A stretch of DNA of 36,650 nucleotides from Parapedobacter soli (lineage in GTDB: Bacteria > Bacteroidota > Bacteroidia > Sphingobacteriales > Sphingobacteriaceae): assembly GCF_025460835.1 (NCBI RefSeq), contig NZ_JAMXAY010000003.1, positions 140,692 to 177,341 on the forward strand. Direction: 5' to 3'. Within the stretch, counting starts at the first letter, position 1. Every line of letters starts with the position of its first letter. Positions 24,162-34,051 of this stretch are shown here, one piece after another. Position numbers and translations under genes: made by a program. The notes below the pieces were generated by a model, which saw nothing but the letters and a program-made list of their open reading frames with translations, made no database searches and was not told the DNA's origin.

Positions 24162-25915
24162 TTAATCCGTTATTTCTGTGAGCGGAGGCAGGTTGTTCTC
24201 TGCACCCGGATACCCTTTGTTCTGATTGATCACGCCCAACGTATTGGTGTTGATAACGTCTGCAGGAACCGGAAATAAGACATGATAGGGACTTATACGA
24301 CATTCTGATGACCCCCACCGAACATGATCCCGATAGAAATTGTTGGTCGCCATAACGCGGTCATACCAAAAGTTATGCTCACTGAACGTTTCCAACGAAT
24401 AACCGTCAATTCCTTCGGCAGCCATGATATAGGAAACCCGGACCAACTCCGATTTCCGATGTTCTTCCGCAAATAGTTCCCGTGCCCTTTCATCCAATAT
24501 AGCCTCAATAGACATCGCGCCGCTGGCTACAGGTGCCGCCCCGGCACGACTGCGCACGGCATTCAGATCGGTCGCTGCCAAATCAAGTTTCCCTAACCAA
24601 TAATAGGCCTCTGCCCGCAACAGATACGTTTCGGCAGAACGGAACACATACCAATCACCATTCCCCCCGTTGGGCACCTGTTCGGTCGTGGCTTGCGGAA
24701 CGTAGGTTATGTAATAGGGAAATGAGTGGTAATGCTGGAAAGTATCAGCCAAAGCACCGAAGTTTCGTGGATCGATCGGCTTCCCGAAGTCGACGGAAGC
24801 GGGGTTGTTATATATTAACTCTTCCTGGAAAACCCAGTTGCCGTCTTTTCGTCGAAGGTCGTCCTTGTCAGTCCAGATATCATACAGATAATAATTAGAA
24901 GGGCGAAGGTTGGAATTGCCGCGCCCAAGGGTATCATACACCGCACCGCGATCAATAGTCCCCCGGCCAGCTTGGCTATCCCTTACCCGCGCATTCCACC
25001 ACGCCGGATGATAATTGCGCATCGTATACAACCCATCCGTGCGCACCTCATCCGGAAGATCGTTCCGGTCTAGCGTACCCAAGATGGTTTCTGTATTGGC
25101 GGAGTTATGGACATTCTGCGGGCGGTGTAAATCCCAGAACAGGTTCCTGCCCGGTGTGGTAGCCACAACAGCGCCGAACCGCGCTTGCATCAATGGGTGC
25201 TTGCCGATTACGGCGGTGGCTACTTCTACCGCCTTTTCATATTGTCTGTTCGCGAGATAGACTTTGGCCAACAAATGTTGCCCAGCGGCCTGGCTGGGTG
25301 CCCCGGGGTGGTGGTTACGGGTAGCCATTGCACGGCAAACTCCAGTTCTTGCTGCATACGATCCAAAATTGACCAGCGCGAATGGGTGTAAAAGTCCAGT
25401 TTAGCATCCAGAAACTCCTGCCCGATATAGGGCACGTCGCCAAATTGGTGGATGAGCAGATAATACCAATAAGCGCGGTGGAAATAGGCTTCCGCCAGGA
25501 TAGCATTCCTGTCGGACTCATTTTCCCATGTGATATTGTCGATGCGGGAAATCACGGCATTTACTACGCGAATAGGGCGGTATCCCCATTGGAAATTATC
25601 CAATACGTAGTAGTTCCCATCCGAGCTTGGGGTGAGCTGTAGGTTCATGTTGCGGATGCCGTTGTCATTGAGTGGCCCCGCTACACCCAGTTCAGTGAAT
25701 ATGCCCTCGGAGACAACCGTTCTCAGCTCGCTGTAAAACGAATTGCGCAGGTTTTTCCGGGCCGTAACCAGCAATGATTCATAACCGTTTTTGTTGACAA
25801 GCAGGTTTTCAGGTGCGTAGAAAGAAAGTGGCTCGGGCTTAAGCCAATCTGTCGTGCACGACGACAGCATTACACTTGCCAATAGAATAGCTATATATGA
25901 TGTATTGAATTTCAT
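24162..25915 (-). pseudogene. susD: SusD/RagB-family glycan-binding lipoprotein, frameshifted
   Basis: Two overlapping frames give one SusD protein. The first (25915 down to about 25305) has a signal peptide with lipobox LSSC and the N-terminal TPR-like helices (NAILAEAYFHRAYWYYLLIHQFGDVPYIGQ). The second (from about 25305 to 24162) continues with GQHLLAKVYLANRQYEKAV and the C-terminal RagB/SusD domain. The break is at CCCCGGGG (25301-25308): one extra G would join them into about 584 residues. SusD binds glycans at the surface as the lid of SusC. It is 21 bases after susC and 11 before the sulfatase gene. This may be a sequencing error or a real inactivating deletion. Confidence 0.88.
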
Positions 25916-25936
25916 GATCTTTTATTTTATGCCTAG

Positions 25937-28900
25937 TTAAAAAGACGCGTTCAATCCGAGGGTGAAAATCCTGGGCATGGGACTACTTCCAGATTCGGGG
26001 TCCCACCCTGTCCAAGAGGTTACCGTTAATAGATTGCGGGCGCTCACAAAAAACCGAAGCCGGTCGACCGACACCCGGTTTAGCAAGTCTGCCGGAACAC
26101 GGTACCCCACCGAGGCATCCTGTATGCGCAAAAAGCTCCGCGGCTCATAGATATTGATCCCCCCTTCAAAGAGTCTGTAATTGACGTTAAGCCGGGGATA
26201 GCTGTTCGATCGGTTTTCCGAGGTCCAATAGGGAATATCCAACGCATTCGAACGATCGTAGGTGTTTGAGTTGGGATGATTGAAATCGCCCCTTGCACCG
26301 ATGTGCCCAAGGTCGGCCCGAAGAAAAATGCTGGCGTCGAATTGTTTCAGGAACGTAATATCGTTCCGCCAACCAAACGTATACCGCGGTTCTTTCCACC
26401 CTAAAAACTGCTTGTCATCGAACTGCCCATAGGCACCATCATCGTTTACATCCGCTGCGCGGTACTCTCCGGGGCGTAGCCCGTATACCGCCGCGTCTTC
26501 GGCATCTTCCTCCTGCCAAATGCCAAGAATCCGGTAATCCCAAACACGGTCTATCGCTTCGCCCGGAAACCAGCCGTTTGCGTAATCCGGGGCTTCGTGG
26601 TAGGTCGTCTTCCCATCCACCGTTTCTTCCACCATATCGCCCCACAGCCGATCGATCCGGTTGCGGTTGAGCGAAAACACCAGGTCACTGCTCCATGTAA
26701 TCCGTTCGTTCTTCAACAATTGGCCATTTATAGTCGCATTGATCCCCCGATTGGAAAGTTTGCCCAGATTGGCGGTCACGAACTCGTACCCCATGACCCG
26801 CGGTAACTTCCGATCGAGCAGGAGGTCGAGGGTGGTTCCCCGGTACGCATCCACCGTTGCCGATAGCCTGCCGTCTAGCGTAGTTAAATCGAAGCCGATG
26901 TTGTACGCCTCGGTTCCCTCCCACTTCAAGTTGGGATTGGCCATTGAGCTGTTGGTGAGGCCCACGACCACGCTGGTGCCGTCGAAATACGGGTTGGGAG
27001 ACAGGTTGGATAGCGCTGAATAGGTGGGTATGTCCCGGTTTCCGTTAATGCCCCAAGAAAAGCGCAGCTTGAGGTCATCAACCCACGATGCGTGGAAGAA
27101 ACGTTCCTCCGATAGCCGCCATGCGAATGCCGTCGACGGAAAAACACCCCGTGGATGGTTCTGGCCGAAGGCTGAAAACCCATCCCGACGCCATGACAAG
27201 GTAAGCAGGTAACGCTCGTCAAAGTTATAATTCAACCGAAACATTAGGGCGTCGCCGGTATGTAACATATCATCGTTGAGGATAGACGGGTTAATACCGT
27301 ATTGCAATCCGTGCCAAGTGAGGCTGCCATTCGGACCGAAATTTTCATTTTCCTGCCGCGATCGCTGTATCTGAAGTTTTTCCGCGTTGGCTAGGAACGT
27401 AAAATCAAAACCATGCTGGCCGAATGTCTTATTCCATGATACGATGTTATCGATCATCCATTCGTATCCGTGCCCGTCCACTCTTGATCCGTAGCCATTC
27501 TGCCTATCCCTACCTCCTTGGATGGTGGTAGTAGGCCAGAAATTATAGTCTTTTGTAATATCCAACCTATTCTGGAACGAAAATCGGTATTTAAAGCCGA
27601 ACGGTAGCTTAAACTCCGCGTAAAGCGTGGCAAACAAGCGGTTATTCCGCACATATTGGTCCTTGTAATACGCATCAAGAAATGGGTTGGGAAATAAGGG
27701 GTCCTCATGCGGGTATTGAAGGAGGGCACCGCTCTCGTCCTTAAACCGGCCGTAGGGGCTGAGTGCGGTTATTCCGCCGGCGGCTACCGAACTGCCATCC
27801 TGGCTTGCGAATTGGGAGTTCAGTCCCACCTTAAGAAAATTGGCCACCTGTCCTTCCAAATTCAGTCGCGTGCGCCATGTCTTGAGGCGCTGGCCGTAGA
27901 CGATACCTTCGTTATCGGTATAGCCGGTCGAAAGGTAATAGTTGACCCGCGCGCCTTTTCCGGCAAGGGCAACGTCATAGTTCTGCCGCAAGCCTTGCTG
28001 CATCCGCATATCGTACCAATCGGTTACACGGCCTTGCTGGTAACTCTCAATCTCAGCGTCGTTGAGGCGGATCCGGTTTGCCCATTCCAGCATATCGTCG
28101 GCATTGGGATTATTGCTATATGCACGCCAATCCGCTAACGACACGCCATCAGGAAGCTGATCGGGCCTTGCATAAAAACCCAGGTTATCGCTGGGCGCCA
28201 TTTGGTTCATCAGGTCTTCCCTGAACTGTAGGAAGCCCTGTGCGTCGAAAGGTTTATAATCATGTGATACCGATGCTAGGCCGGTCATTGCAGAAAGGGT
28301 GATAGTTGGCACCTCGCTTTTGCCCCGCTTGGTGGTAACGATGATTACGCCGGACGCGGCGCGTGCCCCGTATACCGCCGCTGCGCTGGCATCCTGCAAC
28401 ACATCGATATTGGCGATATCGAAGGGATTGATATCCTGCAGGGAACCGTTGTAGATCACACCGTCTAACACGATAAGTGGAGAAGACCCCGCTTTTAATG
28501 AATTACGCCCGCGGATTTCCAAAGATCCCCCGCCGCCGGCTCCAGTTCCTTGGGTGGACGAAATGCCGGCCACCGTTCCGCTGAAATATTCCGACACACT
28601 GGTGGCCGACTGTGTTTCAAACTTTGCGCCATCAATCCGGGTAATCGCGCCCGTCAGGTCACGCTTTCGCTGCGTGCCATACCCCACCACGACCACCTCA
28701 TCCAAGTCGCTCACGGATTCGGCCAATGCCACATCAACGGTAGAGCGGCCGCCAACAACCTGCTCATTACTAACATACCCAATAATTGTGAATACCAAGA
28801 CGATGTCGTCGCCATGGGCGCTCATTTCATAATTACCTTCACGATCCGTCAACACCCCGTTTTTCGTGTTCTTTTGGGTAACCGTGACCGACTGCAGCGG

Positions 28901-29371
28901 ATTTCCCCCTTCATCGGTAACCTTACCTCTTATTACCCGCTGTTGAAGGCGGACATTTTTAATATCGGCCACCCCGGTTAACATGTTTTTAAGTGCCAAC
29001 GTCCGCTCGTTCGATGACATGACCAAGATATTTTTCCCTTCAATGGTATAGGTGAGCGCCTGCGGTTCCAGTATCTGATCCAGAAACCGATTGAGCGCCA
29101 TGCCATTGGCACGGATCGTTATGGGCTTTGATCGGTTGATCAGTTGGTCGCTATACACCACCCAATAACCTGTCTGCTTCTCAATGGTTTCAAAAACCTG
29201 TTTAAGTGATTGTCTATTAGCACGCAAGGTAACGGTTTGAGACCATGATGCCGCACTCAAGTGCAAGCACCCGATTAGCAGTAAAAATGTGGTCGTTTTC
29301 AATACTCGAGACAATTGGTTACTCACCGTCCGCTTGCGAAAAGCACGGGCGAGCAATTCATATTTTTTCAT
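25937..29371 (-). CDS. susC: SusC/RagA TonB-dependent transporter with STN signalling domain
   Basis: A 1144-residue outer-membrane transporter. In order: signal peptide (ends near 43), STN domain (about 48-118, SLKQVFETIEKQTGYWVVYSD), carboxypeptidase-regulatory-like domain (about 146-215), TonB box-like DEVVVVGYGTQ (224-234), plug domain (about 237-355, with IRGRNSL and PLIVLDGV) and a beta-barrel ending in an aromatic residue (LGLNASF). The STN domain lets it signal to FecR in the periplasm when substrate is bound, which agrees with the fecR and sigma genes directly upstream. It is intact, unlike the susD behind it. Confidence 0.95.
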   Translation of the reverse strand: MKKYELLARAFRKRTVSNQLSRVLKTTTFLLLIGCLHLSAASWSQTVTLRANRQSLKQVFETIEKQTGYWVVYSDQLINRSKPITIRANGMALNRFLDQILEPQALTYTIEGKNILVMSSNERTLALKNMLTGVADIKNVRLQQRVIRGKVTDEGGNPLQSVTVTQKNTKNGVLTDREGNYEMSAHGDDIVLVFTIIGYVSNEQVVGGRSTVDVALAESVSDLDEVVVVGYGTQRKRDLTGAITRIDGAKFETQSATSVSEYFSGTVAGISSTQGTGAGGGGSLEIRGRNSLKAGSSPLIVLDGVIYNGSLQDINPFDIANIDVLQDASAAAVYGARAASGVIIVTTKRGKSEVPTITLSAMTGLASVSHDYKPFDAQGFLQFREDLMNQMAPSDNLGFYARPDQLPDGVSLADWRAYSNNPNADDMLEWANRIRLNDAEIESYQQGRVTDWYDMRMQQGLRQNYDVALAGKGARVNYYLSTGYTDNEGIVYGQRLKTWRTRLNLEGQVANFLKVGLNSQFASQDGSSVAAGGITALSPYGRFKDESGALLQYPHEDPLFPNPFLDAYYKDQYVRNNRLFATLYAEFKLPFGFKYRFSFQNRLDITKDYNFWPTTTIQGGRDRQNGYGSRVDGHGYEWMIDNIVSWNKTFGQHGFDFTFLANAEKLQIQRSRQENENFGPNGSLTWHGLQYGINPSILNDDMLHTGDALMFRLNYNFDERYLLTLSWRRDGFSAFGQNHPRGVFPSTAFAWRLSEERFFHASWVDDLKLRFSWGINGNRDIPTYSALSNLSPNPYFDGTSVVVGLTNSSMANPNLKWEGTEAYNIGFDLTTLDGRLSATVDAYRGTTLDLLLDRKLPRVMGYEFVTANLGKLSNRGINATINGQLLKNERITWSSDLVFSLNRNRIDRLWGDMVEETVDGKTTYHEAPDYANGWFPGEAIDRVWDYRILGIWQEEDAEDAAVYGLRPGEYRAADVNDDGAYGQFDDKQFLGWKEPRYTFGWRNDITFLKQFDASIFLRADLGHIGARGDFNHPNSNTYDRSNALDIPYWTSENRSNSYPRLNVNYRLFEGGINIYEPRSFLRIQDASVGYRVPADLLNRVSVDRLRFFVSARNLLTVTSWTGWDPESGSSPMPRIFTLGLNASF

Positions 29372-29555
29372 TAGATTTGTACGTTTGGATAGTTTAAAAT
29401 CCGGTTATTACTCCCTGGTTATTATTGGCTTATCCGAACTTATCGGGGAGGTGATTGCAGCATCTCCCCGTGTTGTTCCTGCTGCTCGGTAAATTATTCA
29501 CTCATATAGCGCTCCTTTCATTTATGGTGTGCATGTTTTGCATCGTTATTATACG

Positions 29556-30737
29556 TTATTCTTGAACCATCAATTTACCATTTACCAACGTAACGTCAAC
29601 ACCTGATCCCTCAAAAAAATTAAGGACACTCTTTAGGCTCACATTTCTAGACATCTTGCCCGAAAATGTTTGCGTGGGCGCATCGCCTTTGAAGACCACC
29701 TCGATATCGTACCAGCGGGTCATTTGCTTAATCACGTCGGCAAATGGTGTACTCTTGAAATGGAAATATCCTTCTTTCCAAGCAGTAAATGGCCCCACAT
29801 CCACATCAGCGATGGTTATGTTTCCCGCCTCGGCCACACTTTGCTGCCCCGCCTTCAGCACAACGGGCGCGTATCCGTCGCCCTCCACCGGCGTTATGCG
29901 CACACTTCCTTCAACCAACGTCGTCTTCACACTGGCGTCCTCGGCATATGCACTAAGATTGAATTGGGTTCCCAGCACTTCCACGGTTTGTGCTGTCGTT
30001 TTTACCAAAAATGGAATCCCCTTGTTTTCAGTTCGTAAATGTGCAACATCAAAGTACGCTTCGCCCGACAATTCGACTACCCGCCTATGGTGGTCAAACC
30101 GGATGGGGTATCGCAACACACTACCCGAATTGAGCCACACGTCGGTGCCGTCCGGGAGCGTTACCTGGTAGGTACCGCCCTTGGGGGTGACTAGCTCCAT
30201 CCATTGCACCGCGCCTTCCCGTTGGTCCGCTATCGCTAAATCAGTCAACGGATCACCATCTTTATAGGTAATCTCGTTACCAGCCAGCACAATCCCCGAT
30301 TGGTCCTCCTTCAATACCATCTTCCTTCCATCGGCCAGCGTAAGAACCGCCTTGTTTCCGCCGGGTTGGATATCTTCAGCAGCTACCTGGGCAACCTCGG
30401 TTTGCAGCTGGCTTTGCTGATCATACAATAAGAACCCAACACCCACAAACGCTATAAAGACCGCTGCTGCAGCATAAGGCAGCCACCTAAGTCGTTTCGA
30501 CCGGATACGGGACGAACCATGGTTATATACTTGGTTTAAGATGCGGGCCTGTACATCATCATCCAATACCACAGGCGCTGTTCCGCTTTCGAGCTTTTCT
30601 GACAATAATTGCTTAATAACCGGTTCGAAAGACGGATCCTCCACATACCCCCAAAACTCCTCCTCGTCTACGGCGGATAGCTTCCCCTCCAGATATTGGG
30701 CAATTAACTGACGAATACGCTGGTGATCGTGTCCCAT
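29556..30737 (-). CDS. FecR-family anti-sigma factor
   Basis: A 393-residue single-span membrane regulator. The cytosolic N-terminal part (1-80) that holds the sigma factor is followed by a transmembrane segment (about 86-104), a periplasmic FecR domain (about 180-290, WMELVTPKGGTYQVTLPDGTDVWLNSGS) and a C-terminal DUF4974-like domain (about 318-391, FADVIKQMTRWYDIEVVF) that contacts the STN domain of the transporter. It lies between the ECF sigma gene (89 bases) and susC (184 bases) on the same strand. Together they form a classic surface-to-cytosol relay. Confidence 0.93.
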   Translation of the reverse strand: MGHDHQRIRQLIAQYLEGKLSAVDEEEFWGYVEDPSFEPVIKQLLSEKLESGTAPVVLDDDVQARILNQVYNHGSSRIRSKRLRWLPYAAAAVFIAFVGVGFLLYDQQSQLQTEVAQVAAEDIQPGGNKAVLTLADGRKMVLKEDQSGIVLAGNEITYKDGDPLTDLAIADQREGAVQWMELVTPKGGTYQVTLPDGTDVWLNSGSVLRYPIRFDHHRRVVELSGEAYFDVAHLRTENKGIPFLVKTTAQTVEVLGTQFNLSAYAEDASVKTTLVEGSVRITPVEGDGYAPVVLKAGQQSVAEAGNITIADVDVGPFTAWKEGYFHFKSTPFADVIKQMTRWYDIEVVFKGDAPTQTFSGKMSRNVSLKSVLNFFEGSGVDVTLVNGKLMVQE

Positions 30738-30826
30738 TGATGCTTTTTTAGATTTGACACATCAGACGATCCACATGGGGGTATACGGAATGGACAAAGA
30801 TTGCAACAAGCTTGCTATCAGGCAAT

Positions 30827-31417
30827 TTATTTAAACAATACCGCAATGAAAACAGCATATAAGATGCCGTGTTTCCTGAAATGGTCACGGATTTTCCGCA
30901 ATGCATCTTTCATATAGGCATGAACGGTTTGTCGGGAGATACCCAATTCATCGGAGGCTTCCTGATAGGTTAACCCCCGTTGGTGACACAGTTGATATAC
31001 ATTCTTCTGTTGGGTTGATAGTGTCTGAATAGCATCTTCCAATACCTCGTTGACGTCGTTGTAGTCCAACTGTTGGGCGGTCGAATCATCGGTATCGTCA
31101 AAACCAGCTGAAAGCAGCGATGCGTGCCTGCTCTCCATCGCCAATTTCCGAAGCACATTATAACAATGGTTGCGTACGATCCGATTGAGGTATGCCCCGA
31201 AATTATCGATCTTTTCCAGTGACTCCCGATCGACCCATATTTTCAGGAAGACGTCTTGGACCACTTCTTCGGCAAGCTCGTCCGAGCGGGTAATGCGCCT
31301 ACCGAAAGCATAGACGAACGGGTGATACGATTTGAAAAGCGCACCGAAAGCGGACTGATCCCCTCGCGAAATACGACGGAGCAATTCATTTTCATCGATG
31401 TTCTTCTCTATTTTCAA
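30827..31417 (-). CDS. ECF sigma-70 factor of the Bacteroidota FecI type
   Basis: A 196-residue alternative sigma factor. Region 2 is AEEVVQDVFLKIW with FGAYLNRIVRNHCYNVLRK. Region 4 is LTYQEASDELGISRQTVHAYMKDALRKIR. A hydrophobic tail (GILYAVFIAVLFK) is typical of these paralogues. The start is not ATG. The frame is open to TTG 31474, but a promoter -7 box (TAGTTTTG) lies inside that extension, so TTG 31417 (MKIEKNIDENELLRR) is preferred. It should drive transcription of the linked uptake operon when FecR releases it. Confidence 0.9.
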   Translation of the reverse strand: MKIEKNIDENELLRRISRGDQSAFGALFKSYHPFVYAFGRRITRSDELAEEVVQDVFLKIWVDRESLEKIDNFGAYLNRIVRNHCYNVLRKLAMESRHASLLSAGFDDTDDSTAQQLDYNDVNEVLEDAIQTLSTQQKNVYQLCHQRGLTYQEASDELGISRQTVHAYMKDALRKIRDHFRKHGILYAVFIAVLFK

Positions 31418-31443
31418 AGCTTTAAATGGACTAGCTATTATGT

Positions 31444-31475
31444 CAAAACTAAGGATAAAATTGAACAATAACAAT
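31444..31475 (-). promoter_or_regulatory. Promoter of the ECF sigma gene
   Basis: On the minus strand: -7 TAGTTTTG (31444-31451) and a near-consensus -33 ATTG (31472-31475), 20 bases apart. It places the transcript start near 31438 and therefore sets the coding start at TTG 31417. Confidence 0.55.
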
Positions 31476-31534
31476 CATTTGGAACCAGCGATAAGTGAGG
31501 CTTCATGCTTAGATCTTGCGGAGATATATGCATA

Positions 31535-31575
31535 ATAGCAAACGGGAGCCGCTAACCGCCGCTCCCGTTTGCTAT
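31535..31575 (-). terminator. Strong hairpin after the beta-helix gene
   Basis: A perfect 15-bp stem, ATAGCAAACGGGAGC with its complement (31561-31575), around an 11-base loop. It lies 43 bases after the beta-helix stop and before the sigma gene, and so separates the two loci. There is no real T-run, so it may end or protect the mRNA. Confidence 0.65.
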
Positions 31576-31617
31576 GGCGTCAGAACAGGTTCCGTGCCCG
31601 GCGAATTGATCTTCCCG

Positions 31618-34044
31618 TCATTCCAAGATCAGATTCACATCATTCTCCCGCTGGTTGCGCCAAACAACCAGTTGCAAGCGCCCTTTCCACTTATTGGAAG
31701 CCTCCACTTTCAGCAAATCGACCATATCATCGGTATCCGTTCCCTCACACGCCAAAATAACGTCGCCGGCCTGCAACCCGGCCCGCGCCACCCGCGAGCC
31801 TACTAAAACATCTACGAGCAGCACGCCCCTTATCCGGTCCAAACCAGCGGCGGATTGTTCGCCAAGGTTCTCGACAGGCTTCACCGTTGCCCCATGCCAT
31901 TCCACTGCTTCACCCGGCGCGAAGGTACCCGCAGCGGCCAACGGCGATATCACCGGGCGATCCGCTTTTGCTTTCAAATGTGGAGACAACACACCGAAAT
32001 CGTCCATCGCAAAATTCTCAAAACCCTGCTCCAGCCATTCAGACCCACTGCCCACCGTAAAGTCTCCTGCCGCGGCGTCCACAAACTGCGGGTCGCCCAC
32101 TTCACCATTTTGCTCGATACCGTGTTTACGGGTTGTTTCAAGATCCGCACTGTCCACGAAAAAGTTGTGGTCCACCGTATCTCCCCAATGGTTCACGCGT
32201 ATCTCCTGATGGGCGGTCATCACGATATTTCTGGTAAATACATCGTGGCTGTTTTCAAACCATACGTGCGGATGGAACCCATTGTTCACCAAAATATTGT
32301 TGTAAACCCTTCGGTAAAACCCTTCCCGAAGCTTCAACCCGCCGGATAGGCACAGGTTATTGTAGATTTCATAGTTGCTCGAACCGTCGTCCAGGTCGAT
32401 ATCCCACCCATGGTCGCACCGGAAGCGGTTGTTTCGGATCACCGTCGTCTCCACGGCATCCAATAGTATCCATTCGGGATGCACCTTCGCCAAACTGTCC
32501 ATCACATGCCGGTCCGGATGCCAGAAGCGGTCCCTGCCCCAGGAATTGAAGGCACCGTGGTCGCCCGTTTCAAGTACGGTTTCAAACACGTCGTTATGTT
32601 CGATAATGTGCCCACCCCATGCACCATCCCCGATATTGATGCCAGCACGCGGCACGTAGTAAATGGTGTTATGGTTCACGTGGATCCGGGCCGCCAGCTG
32701 GATCTGCACGCCGGCCACCTGTTTTTCGATGGTACCGATGTGGCGGATAAGGTTATCTTCTACCGTACAATCAGCTGGATAAGCATTGCTTTTAGGGCCC
32801 GGGATGGTATCCATCTCGCTGGCAGGCACAAATTCCTCATAGCGAAAGGAAGGCGAGCGGACAGCATCGGCACTGCCCACAAAGCAGACCGCGCTCCCGC
32901 CGATGTATTCAATCAGGTTTCCCGATATTTCGGCATTCCGGTTGTAGTTACTCACAAAAACCGCATTGCCGCCAAGCAAGCTGAAGGTGCTGCTGCGCAC
33001 GCCGCAGCGCTCCGTTCCGTCAAATAACACCGCCCCATTGCGATAAATCGCCCAGTCGCTCCGCATCAACTGTTCCTCGGTTTTCATGAAGGTCGGGGCC
33101 GTATGTTGAAAGGAGATCCCTTCCAAGTAAATATCGGTTACAGGGTGTTGTTCACTGCCTTTCAGTTGGACGAGGCTTTCCAGCTGGGCCGCCACAAATT
33201 CCAAATCGTCGATTTGTTGTCCCTCCTCGGGAATATAATACAGCATCCGTTCGGCTTCCGCAAAATACCATTCGCCCGGTGCATCGAGTTCTTCGAAGAT
33301 GTTCTCTACGTACCGCTGCGTCTTGTGCATCGGACTGGGGCGGTTATTCTGCCAGCCCCCTTCATAAACCAAGTTTCCGGTGTCATCCTTGCCTGTAATC
33401 CGGTAGTGCATGCCACCCCACCTGCCGCTGTGCATGGCGTGGATGTACCCCCCGGCAGGGTGCTCCCAATCGGCTACGCGCTCCGGCGCAAGTGCGTCTG
33501 CTGCAAACCCTCCGAAGGGGAGCTTTCCTTCCTCCCTGTTCGGGTACCGTGCCCTCGTCAGTGCCTTCCCACCGGCATACAAGCCTGGGATGGAATCCAC
33601 TTCCGGCACGTGCGCTTTCCAGATACGTCCGTCGTAGTCCTGCCAGTCGAGCTGTAGCCGCCTACCGGCGCTCAGTACCACCTCACCACCTTCTCCCGCC
33701 TTAATCGTGTAAGGAGCATCGGGCGTCCCCGACTCTTCGGGTCCGAAAACCAGTGGTTCCGCAAGAAAATAGGTGCCCGGCAGTACCACTACCTCAAACC
33801 GATTGGTACTTCCCGCGGCCTTTTCTTTCGCCACCGCGCGTTTGGCGGCGGCCAACGAGGCAAACGGTTGATCTTCCGTGCCAGCAGCCGTATCGGCACC
33901 CGTGGGTGCCACATAGTATGTGGTTACCTCCACACCGCACGATGCCAAGGCCCATACACCAAAACCGCATATCACCAGCCGGAGCCACTTCATTCCACGT
34001 TTTAAAAAAATAGTATCCATGGGATTCATCTGTCGACTTCTCAT
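31618..34044 (-). CDS. Beta-helix lipoprotein with C-terminal PDZ domain (possible glycoside hydrolase or lyase)
   Basis: An 808-residue protein. The signal segment (about 18-35) with lipobox LASC (Cys36) makes it a lipoprotein. TTYYVAPTGADTAAGTEDQPFASLAAA starts a right-handed parallel beta-helix that runs to about 720, with repeated short asparagine-bearing turns (HVNHNTIYYV, EHNDVFE, IRNNRF, IYNNLCL). Conserved-looking acidic clusters are DHGAFNSWGRDRFW (495-508) and DHGWDIDLDDGSS (544-556), possible catalytic sites. Residues about 735-808 form a PDZ domain (GLQAGDVILACEG). The front half resembles GH141-type beta-helix proteins, but I cannot confirm the family. It follows susD by seven bases. 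ATG 34020 or 33993 are alternative starts. Confidence 0.8.
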   Translation of the reverse strand: MRSRQMNPMDTIFLKRGMKWLRLVICGFGVWALASCGVEVTTYYVAPTGADTAAGTEDQPFASLAAAKRAVAKEKAAGSTNRFEVVVLPGTYFLAEPLVFGPEESGTPDAPYTIKAGEGGEVVLSAGRRLQLDWQDYDGRIWKAHVPEVDSIPGLYAGGKALTRARYPNREEGKLPFGGFAADALAPERVADWEHPAGGYIHAMHSGRWGGMHYRITGKDDTGNLVYEGGWQNNRPSPMHKTQRYVENIFEELDAPGEWYFAEAERMLYYIPEEGQQIDDLEFVAAQLESLVQLKGSEQHPVTDIYLEGISFQHTAPTFMKTEEQLMRSDWAIYRNGAVLFDGTERCGVRSSTFSLLGGNAVFVSNYNRNAEISGNLIEYIGGSAVCFVGSADAVRSPSFRYEEFVPASEMDTIPGPKSNAYPADCTVEDNLIRHIGTIEKQVAGVQIQLAARIHVNHNTIYYVPRAGINIGDGAWGGHIIEHNDVFETVLETGDHGAFNSWGRDRFWHPDRHVMDSLAKVHPEWILLDAVETTVIRNNRFRCDHGWDIDLDDGSSNYEIYNNLCLSGGLKLREGFYRRVYNNILVNNGFHPHVWFENSHDVFTRNIVMTAHQEIRVNHWGDTVDHNFFVDSADLETTRKHGIEQNGEVGDPQFVDAAAGDFTVGSGSEWLEQGFENFAMDDFGVLSPHLKAKADRPVISPLAAAGTFAPGEAVEWHGATVKPVENLGEQSAAGLDRIRGVLLVDVLVGSRVARAGLQAGDVILACEGTDTDDMVDLLKVEASNKWKGRLQLVVWRNQRENDVNLILE

Positions 34045-34051
34045 TGCTTAT

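Noticed and set aside
24151-24318. N-terminal extension of the sulfatase
   Set aside because: It is the 3' end of susD in another frame; the signal peptide begins at ATG 24150.
31500-31580. Inverted repeat considered as an insertion-sequence end or attachment site
   Set aside because: Single compact 15-bp hairpin with a short loop after a stop codon; no transposase, target duplication or second copy in the window.
33103-33657. Plus-strand frame opposite the beta-helix gene
   Set aside because: Antisense shadow of a long conserved coding region without its own start signals.
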